Assembly (NCBI RefSeq): GCF_029633965.1
Contig: NZ_CP091277.1
Coordinates: 1,485,940 to 1,549,939, forward strand
Origin: Methanogenium sp. S4BF
GTDB taxonomy: Archaea; Halobacteriota; Methanomicrobia; Methanomicrobiales; Methanomicrobiaceae
Direction of reading: 5' to 3'
Length of the DNA stretch: 64,000 nt
This document shows positions 53,677 through 63,798 of the stretch, piece by piece (position 1 is the first letter of the stretch; each line of letters starts with the position of its first letter). The position numbers were made by a program, and so were the translations under genes. Under the pieces are notes generated by a model. It saw only the letters and a program-made list of their open reading frames with translations, made no database searches and was not told the DNA's origin.

Positions 53677-53749
53677 TACCCCCGGGCGGATTCGAACCGC
53701 CGTAACCAGCTCCAAAGGCTGGTATGATTGACCACTACACCACGGGGGT
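53677..53749 (-). tRNA. tRNA-Gln (anticodon UUG)
   Basis: A 73-base minus-strand cloverleaf. Acceptor arm ACCCCCG pairs with CGGGGGT, anticodon stem CCAGC/GCTGG encloses loop CTTTGGA with anticodon TTG, and the T arm GGCGG/CCGCC holds TTCGAAT. The discriminator is A and the CCA end is not encoded. No intron is present. A BoxA-like GAAATACG lies about 40 bases upstream. Confidence 0.93.
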
Positions 53750-53786
53750 ACATACGGACACAGCAGCGCTGCATTCTGTGCCTGAA

Positions 53787-53794
53787 CGTATTTC
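53787..53794 (-). promoter_or_regulatory. BoxA of tRNA-Gln
   Basis: Minus-strand GAAATACG centred about 41 bases before the mature tRNA 5' end, allowing a short 5' leader removed by RNase P. Confidence 0.35.
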
Positions 53795-53887
53795 ATCTGC
53801 AACAATTTTAGTGTTTCCCGGAAACGGATGGAATCAGATGGGAATGGAGGGGCCAAAAGGGACCGGACAGGCCCCGTTCATCGACGC

Positions 53888-54304
53888 TCACTCCACCCGC
53901 GTCACCCTGAGCTCCACATCCTTCCCGGTGAGCTTGATGAGTTTAAACTCCACATTCACCGTCCGGACCTCTCCGGGGGCAAACGAACCGGCATCAATCT
54001 CCTGTGTGGCAATGACGGTCTCCTTCCCGCCTGCCACATCCAGCAGCTCTGCCTGCAGGCGCACATCCTTCACGGTAAAAAATGCGACATTCTCAACCGT
54101 GACCGGATAGGACGCAAAATTTGCCCCGACATTTCCGGAACCCGCCGTAATCACGATGACCTCTTCAAGCGATGGTATGGTGCCGTTGGTGGGAAGCGAG
54201 GAGCACCCCGCGGCCATTACACCACATACCACCATGCATACCAGCATACCCAGACAGACGGCATGCTTTCCCGCCGCCTTTTGATGCGTTCTTTCCTGTA
54301 CCAT
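53888..54304 (-). CDS. Small lipoprotein of unknown function
   Basis: This 138-residue secreted protein has a signal segment (LGMLVCMVVCGVMAAGCSS) with a lipobox Cys, followed by a beta-rich domain of about 100 residues (FASYPVTVENVAFFTVKDVRLQ, GSFAPGEVRTVNVEFKLI) resembling an immunoglobulin-like/FxLYD domain used in many archaeal surface lipoproteins. The start is the ATG at 54304; twelve more upstream codons are in frame without an obvious role. Function unknown. Confidence 0.7.
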   Translation of the reverse strand: MVQERTHQKAAGKHAVCLGMLVCMVVCGVMAAGCSSLPTNGTIPSLEEVIVITAGSGNVGANFASYPVTVENVAFFTVKDVRLQAELLDVAGGKETVIATQEIDAGSFAPGEVRTVNVEFKLIKLTGKDVELRVTRVE

Positions 54305-54611
54305 ATTCAAACGACCCCCCGTCATGAACAGTGCTGCCAAATGTCAGTCACCCGTACTGCCCCGGCATATCCGCAGTGGTGTGCATCATTCGGTCACATC
54401 CAGATATTGGATCTACCCTCACATCAATCAGACGGTGTTTCCCGGCAGATGCCGCTCGAGATTTCCGACACCGTGAGTCCACAGGGTTATCCGTGCACCC
54501 CGGCGGAACATGCACCAGAATATGCCAGGCATGCACCAGATATTTAAATAAGACTGATTTGCCACCGAGGGTTGATTACTTTCAAATACCAGACGTAGTA
54601 ACGATTAGCCA
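54305..54611 (+). promoter_or_regulatory. leuCDB promoter region
   Basis: This non-coding gap contains a clean TATA box TATTTAAATA at 54541-54550, preceded by ACCAGA. Initiation near 54575 leaves a leader of about 37 nt before leuC. Nothing else stands out upstream. Confidence 0.5.
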
Positions 54612-55865
54612 ATGGCAGCAACAATCACAGAGAAGATCTTCTCCCGCAGATGCGGGAAAGAGATCTCAGCAGGTGACGTTATGATGGCCCCTATAGACGC
54701 GGCCATGATCCATGACATCACAGGCCCGCTTGCAATCACGAAGTTCCGCGAAATGGACGGAACAACGGTCTTTGACCCTTCAAAGATTATTATGCTCTTT
54801 GACCACCAGGTCCCGGCCGACTCCATTCCTGCAGCAGAAAACCAGAAGTTCATGCGGGATTTTGCTGCCGAACAGGGAATTGTAAACTACGACATTCACG
54901 AGGGCGTCTGCCACCAGGTGGCAGTCGAGAAGGGCCGGGTGCGTCCGGGAGACATCGTCGTCGGCGGAGACTCCCACACCTGCACCTACGGGGCCATCGG
55001 CGCCTTTGCAACCGGCATCGGGTCAACCGACATGGGCTTTGCGATGAAGTACGGCGCCCTCCACTTCCGCGTCCCGGAGAGCCTGAAGCTCACCACAAAC
55101 GGCACCTTCCAGCACCGCGTCGGCCCGAAAGACCTCATTCTCTCGATGATCGGCGACCTCACGGTGGACGGCGCCACCTACCGGGCAGTCGAGTTCGCAG
55201 GCGACACCATATCCCGGATGTCAGTCCCCGGCCGGATGACCTGCTGCAATATGGCCATTGAGATGGGCGGCAAGGCAGGCATCGTTGCACCGGACGAGGT
55301 GACCCGCACTTACTGCGGCGGGCGCACAGACGGAAGCTGGTTTGACCTGGCCGCAGATGAGGACGCGGCGTATGTGCTGGAGCGTGAGTATGATGCAGCA
55401 GACCTCGTTCCGCAGATTGCCGCCCCCCACAATGTGGACAATGTGAGGGATGTAACAAAGTACGAGGGCACGCCAATTGACCAGGTCTTCATCGGGTCAT
55501 GCACCAACGGCCGCTTTGAAGACCTCGCCGAGGCAGCAGACGTCCTCGGGGGTCGGAAATTTGCCCCCGGTGTCCGCGTCATCATTGTGCCGGCCTCAAA
55601 GACCGAATACATGAAGGCACTCCGGTCAGGCCTCATCTCAATCTTTGTTGAGGCAGGCGGCCTTGTGATGGCACCCTGCTGCGGCCCGTGCATGGGCGGG
55701 GCGTTCGGCCTCCTTGCACCGGGTGAAGTCTCCCTTTCCACCTCAAACCGCAACTTCCGCGGCAGGCAGGGGAGCACTGAGGCAGAGGTCTACCTCTGTT
55801 CACCCGCCACTGCCGCGGCGAGTGCCGTCAAAGGGGCAATCACCGACCCGCGGGAGGTGGCATAA
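54612..55865 (+). CDS. leuC: 3-isopropylmalate dehydratase large subunit
   Basis: This 417-residue aconitase-family large subunit of leucine synthesis isomerises 2- to 3-isopropylmalate. [35 protein letters not shown] and [13 protein letters not shown] carry the cluster cysteines and substrate loops. It stands first in leuC-leuD-leuB. It is paralogous to aksD at 27.4 kb; assignment to the leucine pathway follows from the leuD specificity loop and the LeuB downstream. Confidence 0.9.
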   Translation: MAATITEKIFSRRCGKEISAGDVMMAPIDAAMIHDITGPLAITKFREMDGTTVFDPSKIIMLFDHQVPADSIPAAENQKFMRDFAAEQGIVNYDIHEGVCHQVAVEKGRVRPGDIVVGGDSHTCTYGAIGAFATGIGSTDMGFAMKYGALHFRVPESLKLTTNGTFQHRVGPKDLILSMIGDLTVDGATYRAVEFAGDTISRMSVPGRMTCCNMAIEMGGKAGIVAPDEVTRTYCGGRTDGSWFDLAADEDAAYVLEREYDAADLVPQIAAPHNVDNVRDVTKYEGTPIDQVFIGSCTNGRFEDLAEAADVLGGRKFAPGVRVIIVPASKTEYMKALRSGLISIFVEAGGLVMAPCCGPCMGGAFGLLAPGEVSLSTSNRNFRGRQGSTEAEVYLCSPATAAASAVKGAITDPREVA

Positions 55866-55866
55866 C

Positions 55867-56355
55867 ATGCACACCTGGAAATTCGGCGATGACATCGACA
55901 CGGACGCCATCATCCCGGGCCGGTACCTCACCCTCTATGACCCGAAGGAGCTCGCGGCCCATGCCTTCGAAGGCACTCGGGACGCATTCGCCCGGGAGGC
56001 AGCAGAGGGGGACATCATCGTTGCCGGCAGAAACTTCGGGTGCGGCTCCTCACGCGAACACGCCCCCATCGCAATACGTGGTGCCGGCGTGCAGGTGGTC
56101 GTCGCCGTCTCCTTTGCACGAATCTTCTACCGCAACTGCATTGCGACCGGCGTGTTGCCGGTCATATGCCCCGAGGCAGAGACCATCACCGAGGATGAAG
56201 AAATAACCCTCCACCCCGATGAGGGATACCTTACGGCGGGAGGGCGGACCCTCGCTGTCGAGCCCGTGCCTGCGTTTATGCGAAAGATCATCGATGCAGG
56301 CGGACTTGTCGAATATGCAAAAACCATCACGGAGCTGGAATTATGTACAAAGTAG
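55867..56355 (+). CDS. leuD: 3-isopropylmalate dehydratase small subunit
   Basis: This 162-residue small subunit has specificity loop [10 protein letters not shown] (20-29), resembling the isopropylmalate-isomerase type rather than the YLRT of homoaconitase. [16 protein letters not shown] and [18 protein letters not shown] form the core. The ATG at 55867 follows the leuC stop by one base; a longer frame upstream is inside leuC. It overlaps leuB by 13 bases. Confidence 0.92.
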   Translation: MHTWKFGDDIDTDAIIPGRYLTLYDPKELAAHAFEGTRDAFAREAAEGDIIVAGRNFGCGSSREHAPIAIRGAGVQVVVAVSFARIFYRNCIATGVLPVICPEAETITEDEEITLHPDEGYLTAGGRTLAVEPVPAFMRKIIDAGGLVEYAKTITELELCTK

Positions 56356-57458
56356 CCGCCATCGGCGGAGACGGCATCGGCCCTGAGATCGTGGACGCCG
56401 GAAAGGGAGTCCTCGATGCTGCAGGAGAACGCTACGGATTTGACATCGACTGGAAAGACTTTGATATCGGGGCAGACCGCTACCTTGCAACCGGCGACCT
56501 GCTCACCGAAGACGACCTGAAGGAGCTTGGAAAATTCAAATCCATCTATTTCGGGTCCATCGGCGACGACCGGGTTAAACCAGGCATTCTGGAGAAGGGC
56601 ATCCTCCTCGGCCTCAGGTTCCATTTCGACCAGTATGTGAACCTCCGCCCGGTGCGCATGCTCGCGGGCACCCAGACCCCCCTTGCGGGGAAAGGCCCGG
56701 ATGACATCAACTTCCTCGTCGTCCGTGAGAATACCGAGGACTTCTATGTCGGCATTGGTTCACGATTCAAAGGAAAAGAGCACCGCGACCTTGAGGTTGT
56801 TCGTGACATCTACTCCATCAAATTCGGCCTCGATGTCGAGTCTGACAGCGAGGAGATCGCCTACCAGATAGGCGTCATCTCACGCGAAGGCTCATCACGG
56901 GTCATGGAGTATGCCTTTGATGCGGCAATGAACCGAAAACAGAAGGTATCCAGTGTCGACAAGGCAAATGTGCTGACAGAGGTCTACGGCCTCTGGCGCG
57001 ATGTCTTTTCAGAGACTGCCGCCCGCTATCCGGAGGTGGCGACCGAGTTCACCTTCGTTGACGCCATCACCATGTGGTTTGTGAAAAACCCTGAATGGTT
57101 TGACGTGGTCGTTGCCCCCAACATGTTCGGCGACATCATCACCGACCTTGGCGCGATGATCCAGGGCGGCCTGGGCCTTGCCCCCGGCGGCAACATCAAC
57201 CCGCAGGGCACCTCACTCTTTGAGCCCATCCACGGGTCGGCACCGAAATACAAGGGGATGAACCGGGCAAACCCTATTGCGACCATCTGGGCAGGTTCCC
57301 TGCTCCTCGATGACCTCGGTGAACCGGAGGCGGCAGCGGGCGTTCTTGCAGCCATTGAAAAGAGCATTGCTGCAAACCAGACCACCGTCGACCTCGGCGG
57401 CTCACTTGGCACACGTGAAGCAGGTGCCTGGATTGCAGACGCCGTCCGAAACGGATAA
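56343..57458 (+). CDS. leuB: 3-isopropylmalate dehydrogenase
   Basis: LeuB (371 residues) is an NAD-dependent beta-decarboxylating dehydrogenase. [55 protein letters not shown] and [13 protein letters not shown] define the active site. It is somewhat longer than aksF (323), with an extra segment around [18 protein letters not shown]. It overlaps leuD by 13 bases, closing the operon. Confidence 0.92.
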   Translation: MYKVAAIGGDGIGPEIVDAGKGVLDAAGERYGFDIDWKDFDIGADRYLATGDLLTEDDLKELGKFKSIYFGSIGDDRVKPGILEKGILLGLRFHFDQYVNLRPVRMLAGTQTPLAGKGPDDINFLVVRENTEDFYVGIGSRFKGKEHRDLEVVRDIYSIKFGLDVESDSEEIAYQIGVISREGSSRVMEYAFDAAMNRKQKVSSVDKANVLTEVYGLWRDVFSETAARYPEVATEFTFVDAITMWFVKNPEWFDVVVAPNMFGDIITDLGAMIQGGLGLAPGGNINPQGTSLFEPIHGSAPKYKGMNRANPIATIWAGSLLLDDLGEPEAAAGVLAAIEKSIAANQTTVDLGGSLGTREAGAWIADAVRNG

Positions 57459-57699
57459 AAGGACACCATCAGGGTGCAAAGACACCCATCACATCTTCAC
57501 ACCCCGGATGCAGGTGCCGGGAAATGGCAGCCACGTACCGGCCCTGCACCCGTGCTCCCGGACGTTCATTTTTTATCTGTCCCGGGTATTGCCCGGCCCG
57601 GTGAACGTTGACGCACCTTAGGGGAAACAGCCCGTGACCCCGTCTGTCACCGGGAGTCCGGGCCATGTATCCAAGTATTCAACAGAAATCCCGGTGCTT
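57459..57699. other. Convergent intergenic region
   Basis: About 240 bases between leuB and the PAS-protein gene. No convincing gene. A strong hairpin, CCCGGTG/CACCGGG with a CTTT loop (57690-57707), overlaps the stop codon of the minus-strand gene and may help end its transcript. Confidence 0.3.
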
Positions 57700-58806
57700 T
57701 CACCGGGAGAGATATTTCCGCATTGCATCCGGAACTCCGTCTATGCCGTCAATCGCAATCCTGTTCATCTCTCCGAGATTCTCTTCGATATGGCCTATTG
57801 ATTTCATCAGGACCGTCATAATCATCACCAGCTCCTCTGTGGTGAGAAGACCATCCTGCAGGGCAGTGACCGTGTCCTCCAGATTTGAGCGCATGTGAGA
57901 GAGCGGCCCGGTAATCTTCACCGCAGTATCAGCCATGTGCCGGACAAGGCGCATGTCAACAGCATGCTCCCCGGTGACATCACGGGAGAGAGTTACCATG
58001 CCTGAAACAGCGCCACCCGGGTCATGAAGGGGCGCCATGGAGACTGCCACACTCACCACCTCCCCGCTCTTTGTAAGGCTCTCCATCAGGAACTGCTGCA
58101 TACCTCCACCGTGTATGACACGGTCCGCATACATCGCAAACATCTTCCGGGATGTGGGAGAGATAAGGTCGTGAATCACCGTTCCCTCCAGATCATCTGC
58201 CCGGTAGCCAAAGACACGTTCAACCCCGGCATTCCATCGGAGAATCCGGTGATCCGGCCCGGTCATCACTACGGCATTATCCGTGGCAGTCATCAGGTGG
58301 TTTAACTGTTCTGTCGCCTCCTGAAGACGGGCACTGTCTCCGGCATCCAGAATCCGGGAGACAAAGCCCTGAAGATCACCATCCGCTCCCACCACCGGGT
58401 CCAGACGATTGGTATGCCAGGTGCCGTTATACTCCATCATCCCGGATTCCCGGCGTCTGCTTTTGAGTATCCGTTCATATGGACAGTCAGAGAAGCGCAG
58501 CCCGAACCTGCGCACCATCTCATAGCAGTGCCGGCCCAGCAGCTCCCCTGCATCCACCCCAAAAAATGAAAGTGAGGCAGGATTTGCCCAGAATAGAGTA
58601 CCATCAGCTTTAAAAATTAAAGCAGGCTCTGCGATGACAGCCTGAGTCTGTTCCCACAGGCCCTGCACAGATGTGTTCGGCGGGAGCCACTCATCCAGCG
58701 CATTCACGCTCTTTTTTCGTTCAGATTTCTGAATCAGCATCTTTTCCCCCCCGGGACTGAATGCACTCCCTCCCTCTTCAGTTGTGGAATGCCGATAAGT
58801 CTCCAT
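57700..58806 (-). CDS. Two-PAS signalling protein without a recognisable kinase domain
   Basis: This 368-residue cytoplasmic protein has PAS1 at about 55-155 (EPALIFKADGTLFWANPASLSFFG) and PAS2 at about 165-285 (TDNAVVMTGPDHRILRWNAGVERVFGY, ending SRDVTGEH). The C-terminal helical region (about 285-360) begins DMRLVRHMADTAVKITGPLSHMR and resembles a dimerisation helix, but no ATPase domain follows. It may sense redox or a ligand and pass the signal to a separate partner. The next minus-strand gene upstream is the UbiB-family kinase, with a short gap. Confidence 0.82.
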   Translation of the reverse strand: METYRHSTTEEGGSAFSPGGEKMLIQKSERKKSVNALDEWLPPNTSVQGLWEQTQAVIAEPALIFKADGTLFWANPASLSFFGVDAGELLGRHCYEMVRRFGLRFSDCPYERILKSRRRESGMMEYNGTWHTNRLDPVVGADGDLQGFVSRILDAGDSARLQEATEQLNHLMTATDNAVVMTGPDHRILRWNAGVERVFGYRADDLEGTVIHDLISPTSRKMFAMYADRVIHGGGMQQFLMESLTKSGEVVSVAVSMAPLHDPGGAVSGMVTLSRDVTGEHAVDMRLVRHMADTAVKITGPLSHMRSNLEDTVTALQDGLLTTEELVMIMTVLMKSIGHIEENLGEMNRIAIDGIDGVPDAMRKYLSR

Positions 58807-58828
58807 TTATCCTGATATATCTTAAGGT

Positions 58829-60472
58829 TCACTCAAAGCCGGGGATCTTCCAGATCCGGTAGATGGAATACACGCCAATGACAAATGCGGAGAGATAACC
58901 GAAGATTCCAAGATTATATGCCACAGAAGTCTCTTCCGGAGAGATGTAGAGCATCAGCGACGAACCGATGACAATTGCTCCGACAATAAATCCTACCAGC
59001 ATCTTGTTCGAGGCACGGTCAATCGACCGGGCCATATGCATAAGATCGGCAGCTGCCACATCGATTTTGATGCTGCCGTCTGTTGCCTTGGTAAGCGCCC
59101 GGTTGAGTGATTTCGGTACAGAGAAGATATCATCCACAATATCGAGGGTCTCTTTTGCCACGTACCGAAGAGTATTGCGTGAAAATATCCGCTCAATCTC
59201 CATCTCTTTGATATATGGCCCCACCTCTGTTGAAAAATGAAAATCCGGGTCCAGATGCTTCCCGGTATCCAGCACCATCGCTATCGCCTTGATGACCAGC
59301 ATCAGATTCATCGGCACCTGCAGGCGGTAGCGGTTGAGGAGACCGGGGATCTGATTCATAAGGCCGGAGAGATCAAAATCCTCGATGCTCTGCCCGGAAT
59401 ATTCTGACAATATACCATAGAGATCGTCCTTAAACGGATCCATGGATTTGTCATCGATTTTTACTCCCAGCTGGAGGAACGAGTCCACAATCTCATCCAC
59501 ATCATCCTCAAGTATGCCCAGAAGAAGGGTGACGAGCGCATCTTTTCGTTCCGGCCGTATCACAGCCACTGAGCCAAAGTCAAGAAAAACCAGATCACCC
59601 TCCATATCTACGAGCAGGTTACCTCCGTGCGGGTCAGCATGGAAGAACCCGTATTTCAGGATCTGTTTGATGTAGCATCGTGTGCCCCGGTTTGCCACAT
59701 TATGGGGATTTGCGCCGATACAACGGATTGCCTCAACGTCATCGACCCGGACACCGGAGATATACTCCATCACAAGGACTTTTTTGCCGGAATACTGCCA
59801 GTAAATATCCGGGACACGGACATGGGGCACCTCTGAGACAATCGGGCGCATGCGGTCTGCATTCCTTCCGTCATTGGAGAAATCCAGTTCACGCCGAATC
59901 TGGACGGAAAATTCCGTCACCATCCCCGTCGGATTGTATATCTTCATCTCCGGATACCGAACCTCTATTCGTTCTGCAAACGACTGCAGAATCGAGAGGT
60001 CCACTTCGATGAGTGCTTCAATATCCGGGCGCCGGACCTTGACTGCCACAAGGGTGCCGTCTCTGAGCATCCCCCGGTGAACCTGTGAGAGTGAAGCTGC
60101 TGCGATGGGCGTTTCCTCCAGATACTCAAACACTTCGTCAATCGGACCGCAACAGATCTCAATCGTGGGGCGGACGTCTGCAAACGGCAGGGAAGGGACC
60201 TCATCGGTCAGTTTCCGGAGTTCTGCAATCAGCCCTTCCGGAAGCATTTCACGGCGGGTGCTTACAATCTGGCCGAATTTAATAAAGGTCGGTCCAAGCT
60301 CTTCGAGTGCCAGACGGATACGCTCATACTCAGAGAGATGCATGACCGGGGCTTTTTTCCGGAAAAACCGCCGGGGGGTAATGCCCGGGTGCATCTGCTC
60401 CAGGGCAATCCCAAAACCATAGGTAATGAGCACGTCAGCGATCTGGCTGTAGCGTCGCAGCTTGGTGACCAT
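58829..60472 (-). CDS. ABC1/UbiB (AarF) family atypical kinase
   Basis: This 547-residue protein-kinase-like ATPase has the ExD-KxGQ motif region (GPTFIKFGQIVSTR, about 60), the alanine-rich loop PIAAASLSQVHRG (about 120), catalytic lysine VAVKVRRPD, and the HADPHGGNLLVD and VFLDFGSVAV metal/catalytic loops. Two C-terminal membrane helices follow (about 490-540). In bacteria UbiB supports quinone synthesis; methanogens lack ubiquinone, so it may serve lipid or isoprenoid metabolism here. I use the ATG at 60472; the frame upstream lies inside the MFS gene. Confidence 0.9.
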   Translation of the reverse strand: MVTKLRRYSQIADVLITYGFGIALEQMHPGITPRRFFRKKAPVMHLSEYERIRLALEELGPTFIKFGQIVSTRREMLPEGLIAELRKLTDEVPSLPFADVRPTIEICCGPIDEVFEYLEETPIAAASLSQVHRGMLRDGTLVAVKVRRPDIEALIEVDLSILQSFAERIEVRYPEMKIYNPTGMVTEFSVQIRRELDFSNDGRNADRMRPIVSEVPHVRVPDIYWQYSGKKVLVMEYISGVRVDDVEAIRCIGANPHNVANRGTRCYIKQILKYGFFHADPHGGNLLVDMEGDLVFLDFGSVAVIRPERKDALVTLLLGILEDDVDEIVDSFLQLGVKIDDKSMDPFKDDLYGILSEYSGQSIEDFDLSGLMNQIPGLLNRYRLQVPMNLMLVIKAIAMVLDTGKHLDPDFHFSTEVGPYIKEMEIERIFSRNTLRYVAKETLDIVDDIFSVPKSLNRALTKATDGSIKIDVAAADLMHMARSIDRASNKMLVGFIVGAIVIGSSLMLYISPEETSVAYNLGIFGYLSAFVIGVYSIYRIWKIPGFE

Positions 60473-60500
60473 CCAGCGGAAAATAGGTGGTGATATGTAA

Positions 60501-61703
60501 TTAAACAACGTCCCGGTTTCGCCAGGTGCGCTTCCACGGATACGGAACAAACGCAAAGAAGACAAGGGAGGCTGCCACCGGGACGGTTATCAGAAGCATC
60601 GCAGTTGCAAGCCCGGCCATATCAGCGATATATCCGCTCACCGCAACACCCATACCACCCGCACCCACTGCAAGGCCCAGCATCAGGCCGGAGACAAGGC
60701 CGGGATTGCCCGGCATCATCTCATGGGACATGGCGACCGTGGTGGAGAAGGTGGACCAGAGACAGAAGCCGAACAGAATCAGGCAGACGAGAGAGACCGT
60801 GCCTGACAGGGTGAAGGCAGCGATGAAAAACGGAATCGCAAGCAGGGTAAAAAGCAGTACCAGCTCCTTTCTCCCATAGGTGTCAGAGAGGGTACCGATG
60901 ATCACCTGTCCCGCCACACCGGCAATGAGCATCACGGATACGATGATGTTCGCCGTCGCAAGGTCAAACCCCCGTATCATGCTGAGGTATGCCGGGAGAA
61001 AAGCAACGGATCCAAAGATACCCCACGCACGCAGGGCTGAACCGGTAATGAGAAGCGAGATGCCATGGTATTGCCCAAAACCACTCTTTACCGGGGCAGC
61101 GGCGGAGGAAGACGAAGGAGTCGGTGCAGAAGCAGAACCTGCCTGCCGGTCATAGCTTCCCTTCGGGATGATGACATGCAGAATGACTGCCATGCAGATA
61201 CCGGGAATGATCATCAAAACAAGGCCGGGAAGCCCCCACAGCGTAACGAGCACTCCGGCAATTAAGGGCCCGATGGCAAACCCGATGTTGCCTCCCACGA
61301 CGAAAAATGAGGTCAGGCGACCGCGTTTCGGCCCGGAGGCAAGGCGGGACACCAGTGAGAGGGCGCTCGGGTGAAAGAGGGCATGCCCAAGTGCCGCACA
61401 GGCGGCGAAAAGGAGCGTCAGCCAGTAATTGGATATAAGCCCGATACAGGAGATAAAAAACGCACAGATGAGAATGGTGTACTTTACCGGTACACCGAAG
61501 CCCCGGCGGTCACTCATCCAGCCAAAGACCGGCTGGGTAAAGGACGAGGTCAGGTTCCATATCGTGACGATCAGTCCGGCGAGAAAATAGGAATAGCCAT
61601 ATTCAAGGATCAGAAGCGGCAGGATGGCAGAGAGCACAGGAGAATAGATATCTGTTACCACATGGGCTGCAGAGAGGCCCAGAATAGGCCGGAGATTCGT
61701 CAT
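60501..61703 (-). CDS. Major facilitator superfamily transporter
   Basis: This 400-residue transporter has 12 helices and the loop 2-3 motif GWMSDRRGFGVPVKY, with a repeat in the second half (IGTLSDTYGRKELV). A Ser/Ala/Pro-rich central cytoplasmic loop (SASAPTPSSSSAAAP) joins the halves. It resembles the fosmidomycin-resistance type (HVVTDIYSPVLSAILPLL). It overlaps the methyltransferase gene by four bases (ATGA-type) and is probably co-transcribed with UbiB. Substrate unknown. Confidence 0.9.
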   Translation of the reverse strand: MTNLRPILGLSAAHVVTDIYSPVLSAILPLLILEYGYSYFLAGLIVTIWNLTSSFTQPVFGWMSDRRGFGVPVKYTILICAFFISCIGLISNYWLTLLFAACAALGHALFHPSALSLVSRLASGPKRGRLTSFFVVGGNIGFAIGPLIAGVLVTLWGLPGLVLMIIPGICMAVILHVIIPKGSYDRQAGSASAPTPSSSSAAAPVKSGFGQYHGISLLITGSALRAWGIFGSVAFLPAYLSMIRGFDLATANIIVSVMLIAGVAGQVIIGTLSDTYGRKELVLLFTLLAIPFFIAAFTLSGTVSLVCLILFGFCLWSTFSTTVAMSHEMMPGNPGLVSGLMLGLAVGAGGMGVAVSGYIADMAGLATAMLLITVPVAASLVFFAFVPYPWKRTWRNRDVV

Positions 61704-62320
61704 ACGTATTCCTCTCCATTACGCACCAGACGTATAAAATCAACCGGAATTGACACTATGTCTCGGGTGTGGTGGGCAAAGGTCCGGCGGATGGGAAATG
61801 TTGCCTCAATCACCGTGTCAATGACCGCCCGGCGGCGGACATAGGATTCCAGAAACGGACGGGACCCGCTGTTGAAGATGCCCCACACCACATCTGCGGA
61901 TGCAAGCCCGGCATCAATGAACGGGCGGTCCGCATGAGCCCGCTGTGCACCGAACGGGGGGTTCATGATGACCGTATCGGCAGGTGGGATATTCGCACCG
62001 GGTACGGAGATGTCTGCTTCGATAAAGGTGACGGTGACACCGAGCGCTGCCGCATTCTCCCGTGCAACCGCAAGGGCCGCCTCATCCCAGTCGATCCCGA
62101 TGACCTCCCCGGCACCAAGCAGTGCCGCACCGCAGGCAAGAATGCCGGTCCCGCATCCGAGATCGATCACCCGCATGCCCCTGATGTCACCCATATGGTC
62201 GGCTTCATGCAAAAAACGGGCGGCCACCACGGCAGGTGTGGCATATTGTTCGCTCTTCGCGTCCGGGTTGGAAAAACCGGCGCAGTCCTCCAGCATCATC
62301 TCAAGGTGACGGATACGCAT
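61700..62320 (-). CDS. METTL5-type SAM-dependent methyltransferase
   Basis: This 206-residue methyltransferase has SAM motif VIDLGCGTGILACGAALLGAG (about 49-69), acidic GIDWDEAAL, and the NPPFG catalytic motif (about 117) typical of N6-adenine methyltransferases. The N-terminal LEDCAGFSNPDAKSEQYATPA fits the METTL5 family, which modifies an adenosine of the small-subunit rRNA in eukaryotes. The archaeal substrate is inferred. It sits three bases after dph2. Confidence 0.88.
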   Translation of the reverse strand: MRIRHLEMMLEDCAGFSNPDAKSEQYATPAVVAARFLHEADHMGDIRGMRVIDLGCGTGILACGAALLGAGEVIGIDWDEAALAVARENAAALGVTVTFIEADISVPGANIPPADTVIMNPPFGAQRAHADRPFIDAGLASADVVWGIFNSGSRPFLESYVRRRAVIDTVIEATFPIRRTFAHHTRDIVSIPVDFIRLVRNGEEYV

Positions 62321-62322
62321 GA

Positions 62323-63270
62323 TCAGATCTCGTCGATGATATAGTCGTCCCAGTCACGGATGCCCCGCACGATCTCGTACTCCGGCGGTGAGAGGACCGG
62401 CACCGGAAACCGCACCTGATCGTCATAGGCAAGGCGCGGGCAGGCGGTGTTGACATAACAGTCATACCCGAGGTTCAGGAGGGAATCGGGCGATACCTCC
62501 CGCATGCAGATGATGTCTGCTGCGGGCGAGAGAGACGCCAGATGACGGGCAAGGTCCTCTCTTCGCTGGCCGCTCTTGGTGCTGAGTATGATGCCCACCG
62601 TCTTCGCCTGCCGTGCCTTCTCAATCTGGACAAACCGGCGGCGCATGAGGCGGGAGGCATCCGCCTCTTCAGCCCTGCCGGTATACGGGTCAAGGGCCAC
62701 CACCCGTGCCCCGGTCGCAAGCCCGACGCCAATCGCATGGAAGACACCCGTTCCCACATAGAGATACTGGCTGGTGCCTGCTGAGCGGGCTGATGCATAG
62801 GAGCACCCGAGCACCTGCCCGCGGCAGGGCGTGCGTGCATTGCCGTCACCCACCACCACAGCAAACCCGCGGGCTTCAAGGACGGCTGCGACTGCATCGG
62901 TGAGATGTGCATGCTGGACGGTGGTGACCAGCCCCACCGGCCGGCCCTGATCCAACAGGGAAATCGCTCTCTCTGCAATCTCCGGGTCGAAGTCAAACGT
63001 CACCTGCTCATAGATGACACCGGGGCGGTCATCCACCGGTGCATGGCCGAAATGAATGAGCACATCAGCAAGGGCCAGCGCATCGGTTGCGAGATCACAG
63101 GCACCATAGCACGGGTCTCCGCTGATAATGACGGTATACCCCGCCTCCTTCAGGGCGGCGGCCGTCTCCGGGGCCCGCCGTTTCAGTCCTTCCGGAAACT
63201 GGAGGGCAACCGTCCGGGCACCGGATGCACGGAGCTTCTCCCACGTTTCAGAAGTAAGTATCTTTGACAT
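62323..63270 (-). CDS. dph2: Diphthamide biosynthesis enzyme Dph2
   Basis: This 315-residue archaeal Dph2 uses an unusual [4Fe-4S]/SAM chemistry to transfer a 3-amino-3-carboxypropyl group to a histidine of elongation factor 2. The three cluster cysteines are in SGDPCYGACDLA, TPCRGQVLGCSY and VNTACPRLAYDD. I start at MSKILTSETWEKL (63270); a longer frame lies over hpt. It overlaps hpt by 23 bases. Confidence 0.93.
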   Translation of the reverse strand: MSKILTSETWEKLRASGARTVALQFPEGLKRRAPETAAALKEAGYTVIISGDPCYGACDLATDALALADVLIHFGHAPVDDRPGVIYEQVTFDFDPEIAERAISLLDQGRPVGLVTTVQHAHLTDAVAAVLEARGFAVVVGDGNARTPCRGQVLGCSYASARSAGTSQYLYVGTGVFHAIGVGLATGARVVALDPYTGRAEEADASRLMRRRFVQIEKARQAKTVGIILSTKSGQRREDLARHLASLSPAADIICMREVSPDSLLNLGYDCYVNTACPRLAYDDQVRFPVPVLSPPEYEIVRGIRDWDDYIIDEI

Positions 63271-63798
63271 GCACGCCTGACTCATCAACCTCGATTTCCA
63301 CGAGTGCCTTATATGCCCGGCCAACATCGCATTCGCCGCGTTTAATGACCACAAGAACGTCCTGCACCTCAGCACCGGCCGTCGCGAGACCCTGGAGAAG
63401 GGCCTTCATCGTTCCGCCGGTGGAGAGGACATCATCAACGATGACCACCCGGTCACCTGCCTCAATGCCATTGAGATAGAGTTCGCCTTTGGAGTAGCCG
63501 GTGGACTGGTGCAGGGCCACCTCGCCCGGCAGATCATAATTCCGTTTCCGGACGATGCAGAGCGGGAGATCGGTAAAAAGCGAGAGCGCCACACCGATGT
63601 GGATGCCCATCGCCTCTGCCACCACGATTTTTTCACCCCGGTCAGGTCCAGCACCCGCACCATCTCAACGGCAATTTCCCGCAGGAGGGCCGGTTCAACA
63701 AGGGGGACTCCGTCGCTCACCGGATGGATGAAGTAGTGGTAGTCGCCGCGCTGTACCATCGGACATGATTCAAGGGAAGTTACCAGTTTGTTAAACAT
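63248..63798 (-). pseudogene. hpt: Hypoxanthine/guanine phosphoribosyltransferase with a frameshift
   Basis: The purine salvage enzyme HPRT is split across two frames. Residues 1-57 ([39 protein letters not shown]) lie in one frame from the ATG at 63798. The rest ([50 protein letters not shown]) lies in another, ending at 63248. The join falls at a run of six A residues (63633-63628 on this strand). One more A restores [10 protein letters not shown], the family sequence. The PRPP loop and the remainder are intact, so this could be a sequencing error, slippage-tolerant gene, or very recent pseudogene. It overlaps dph2 and mfnA. Confidence 0.85.
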
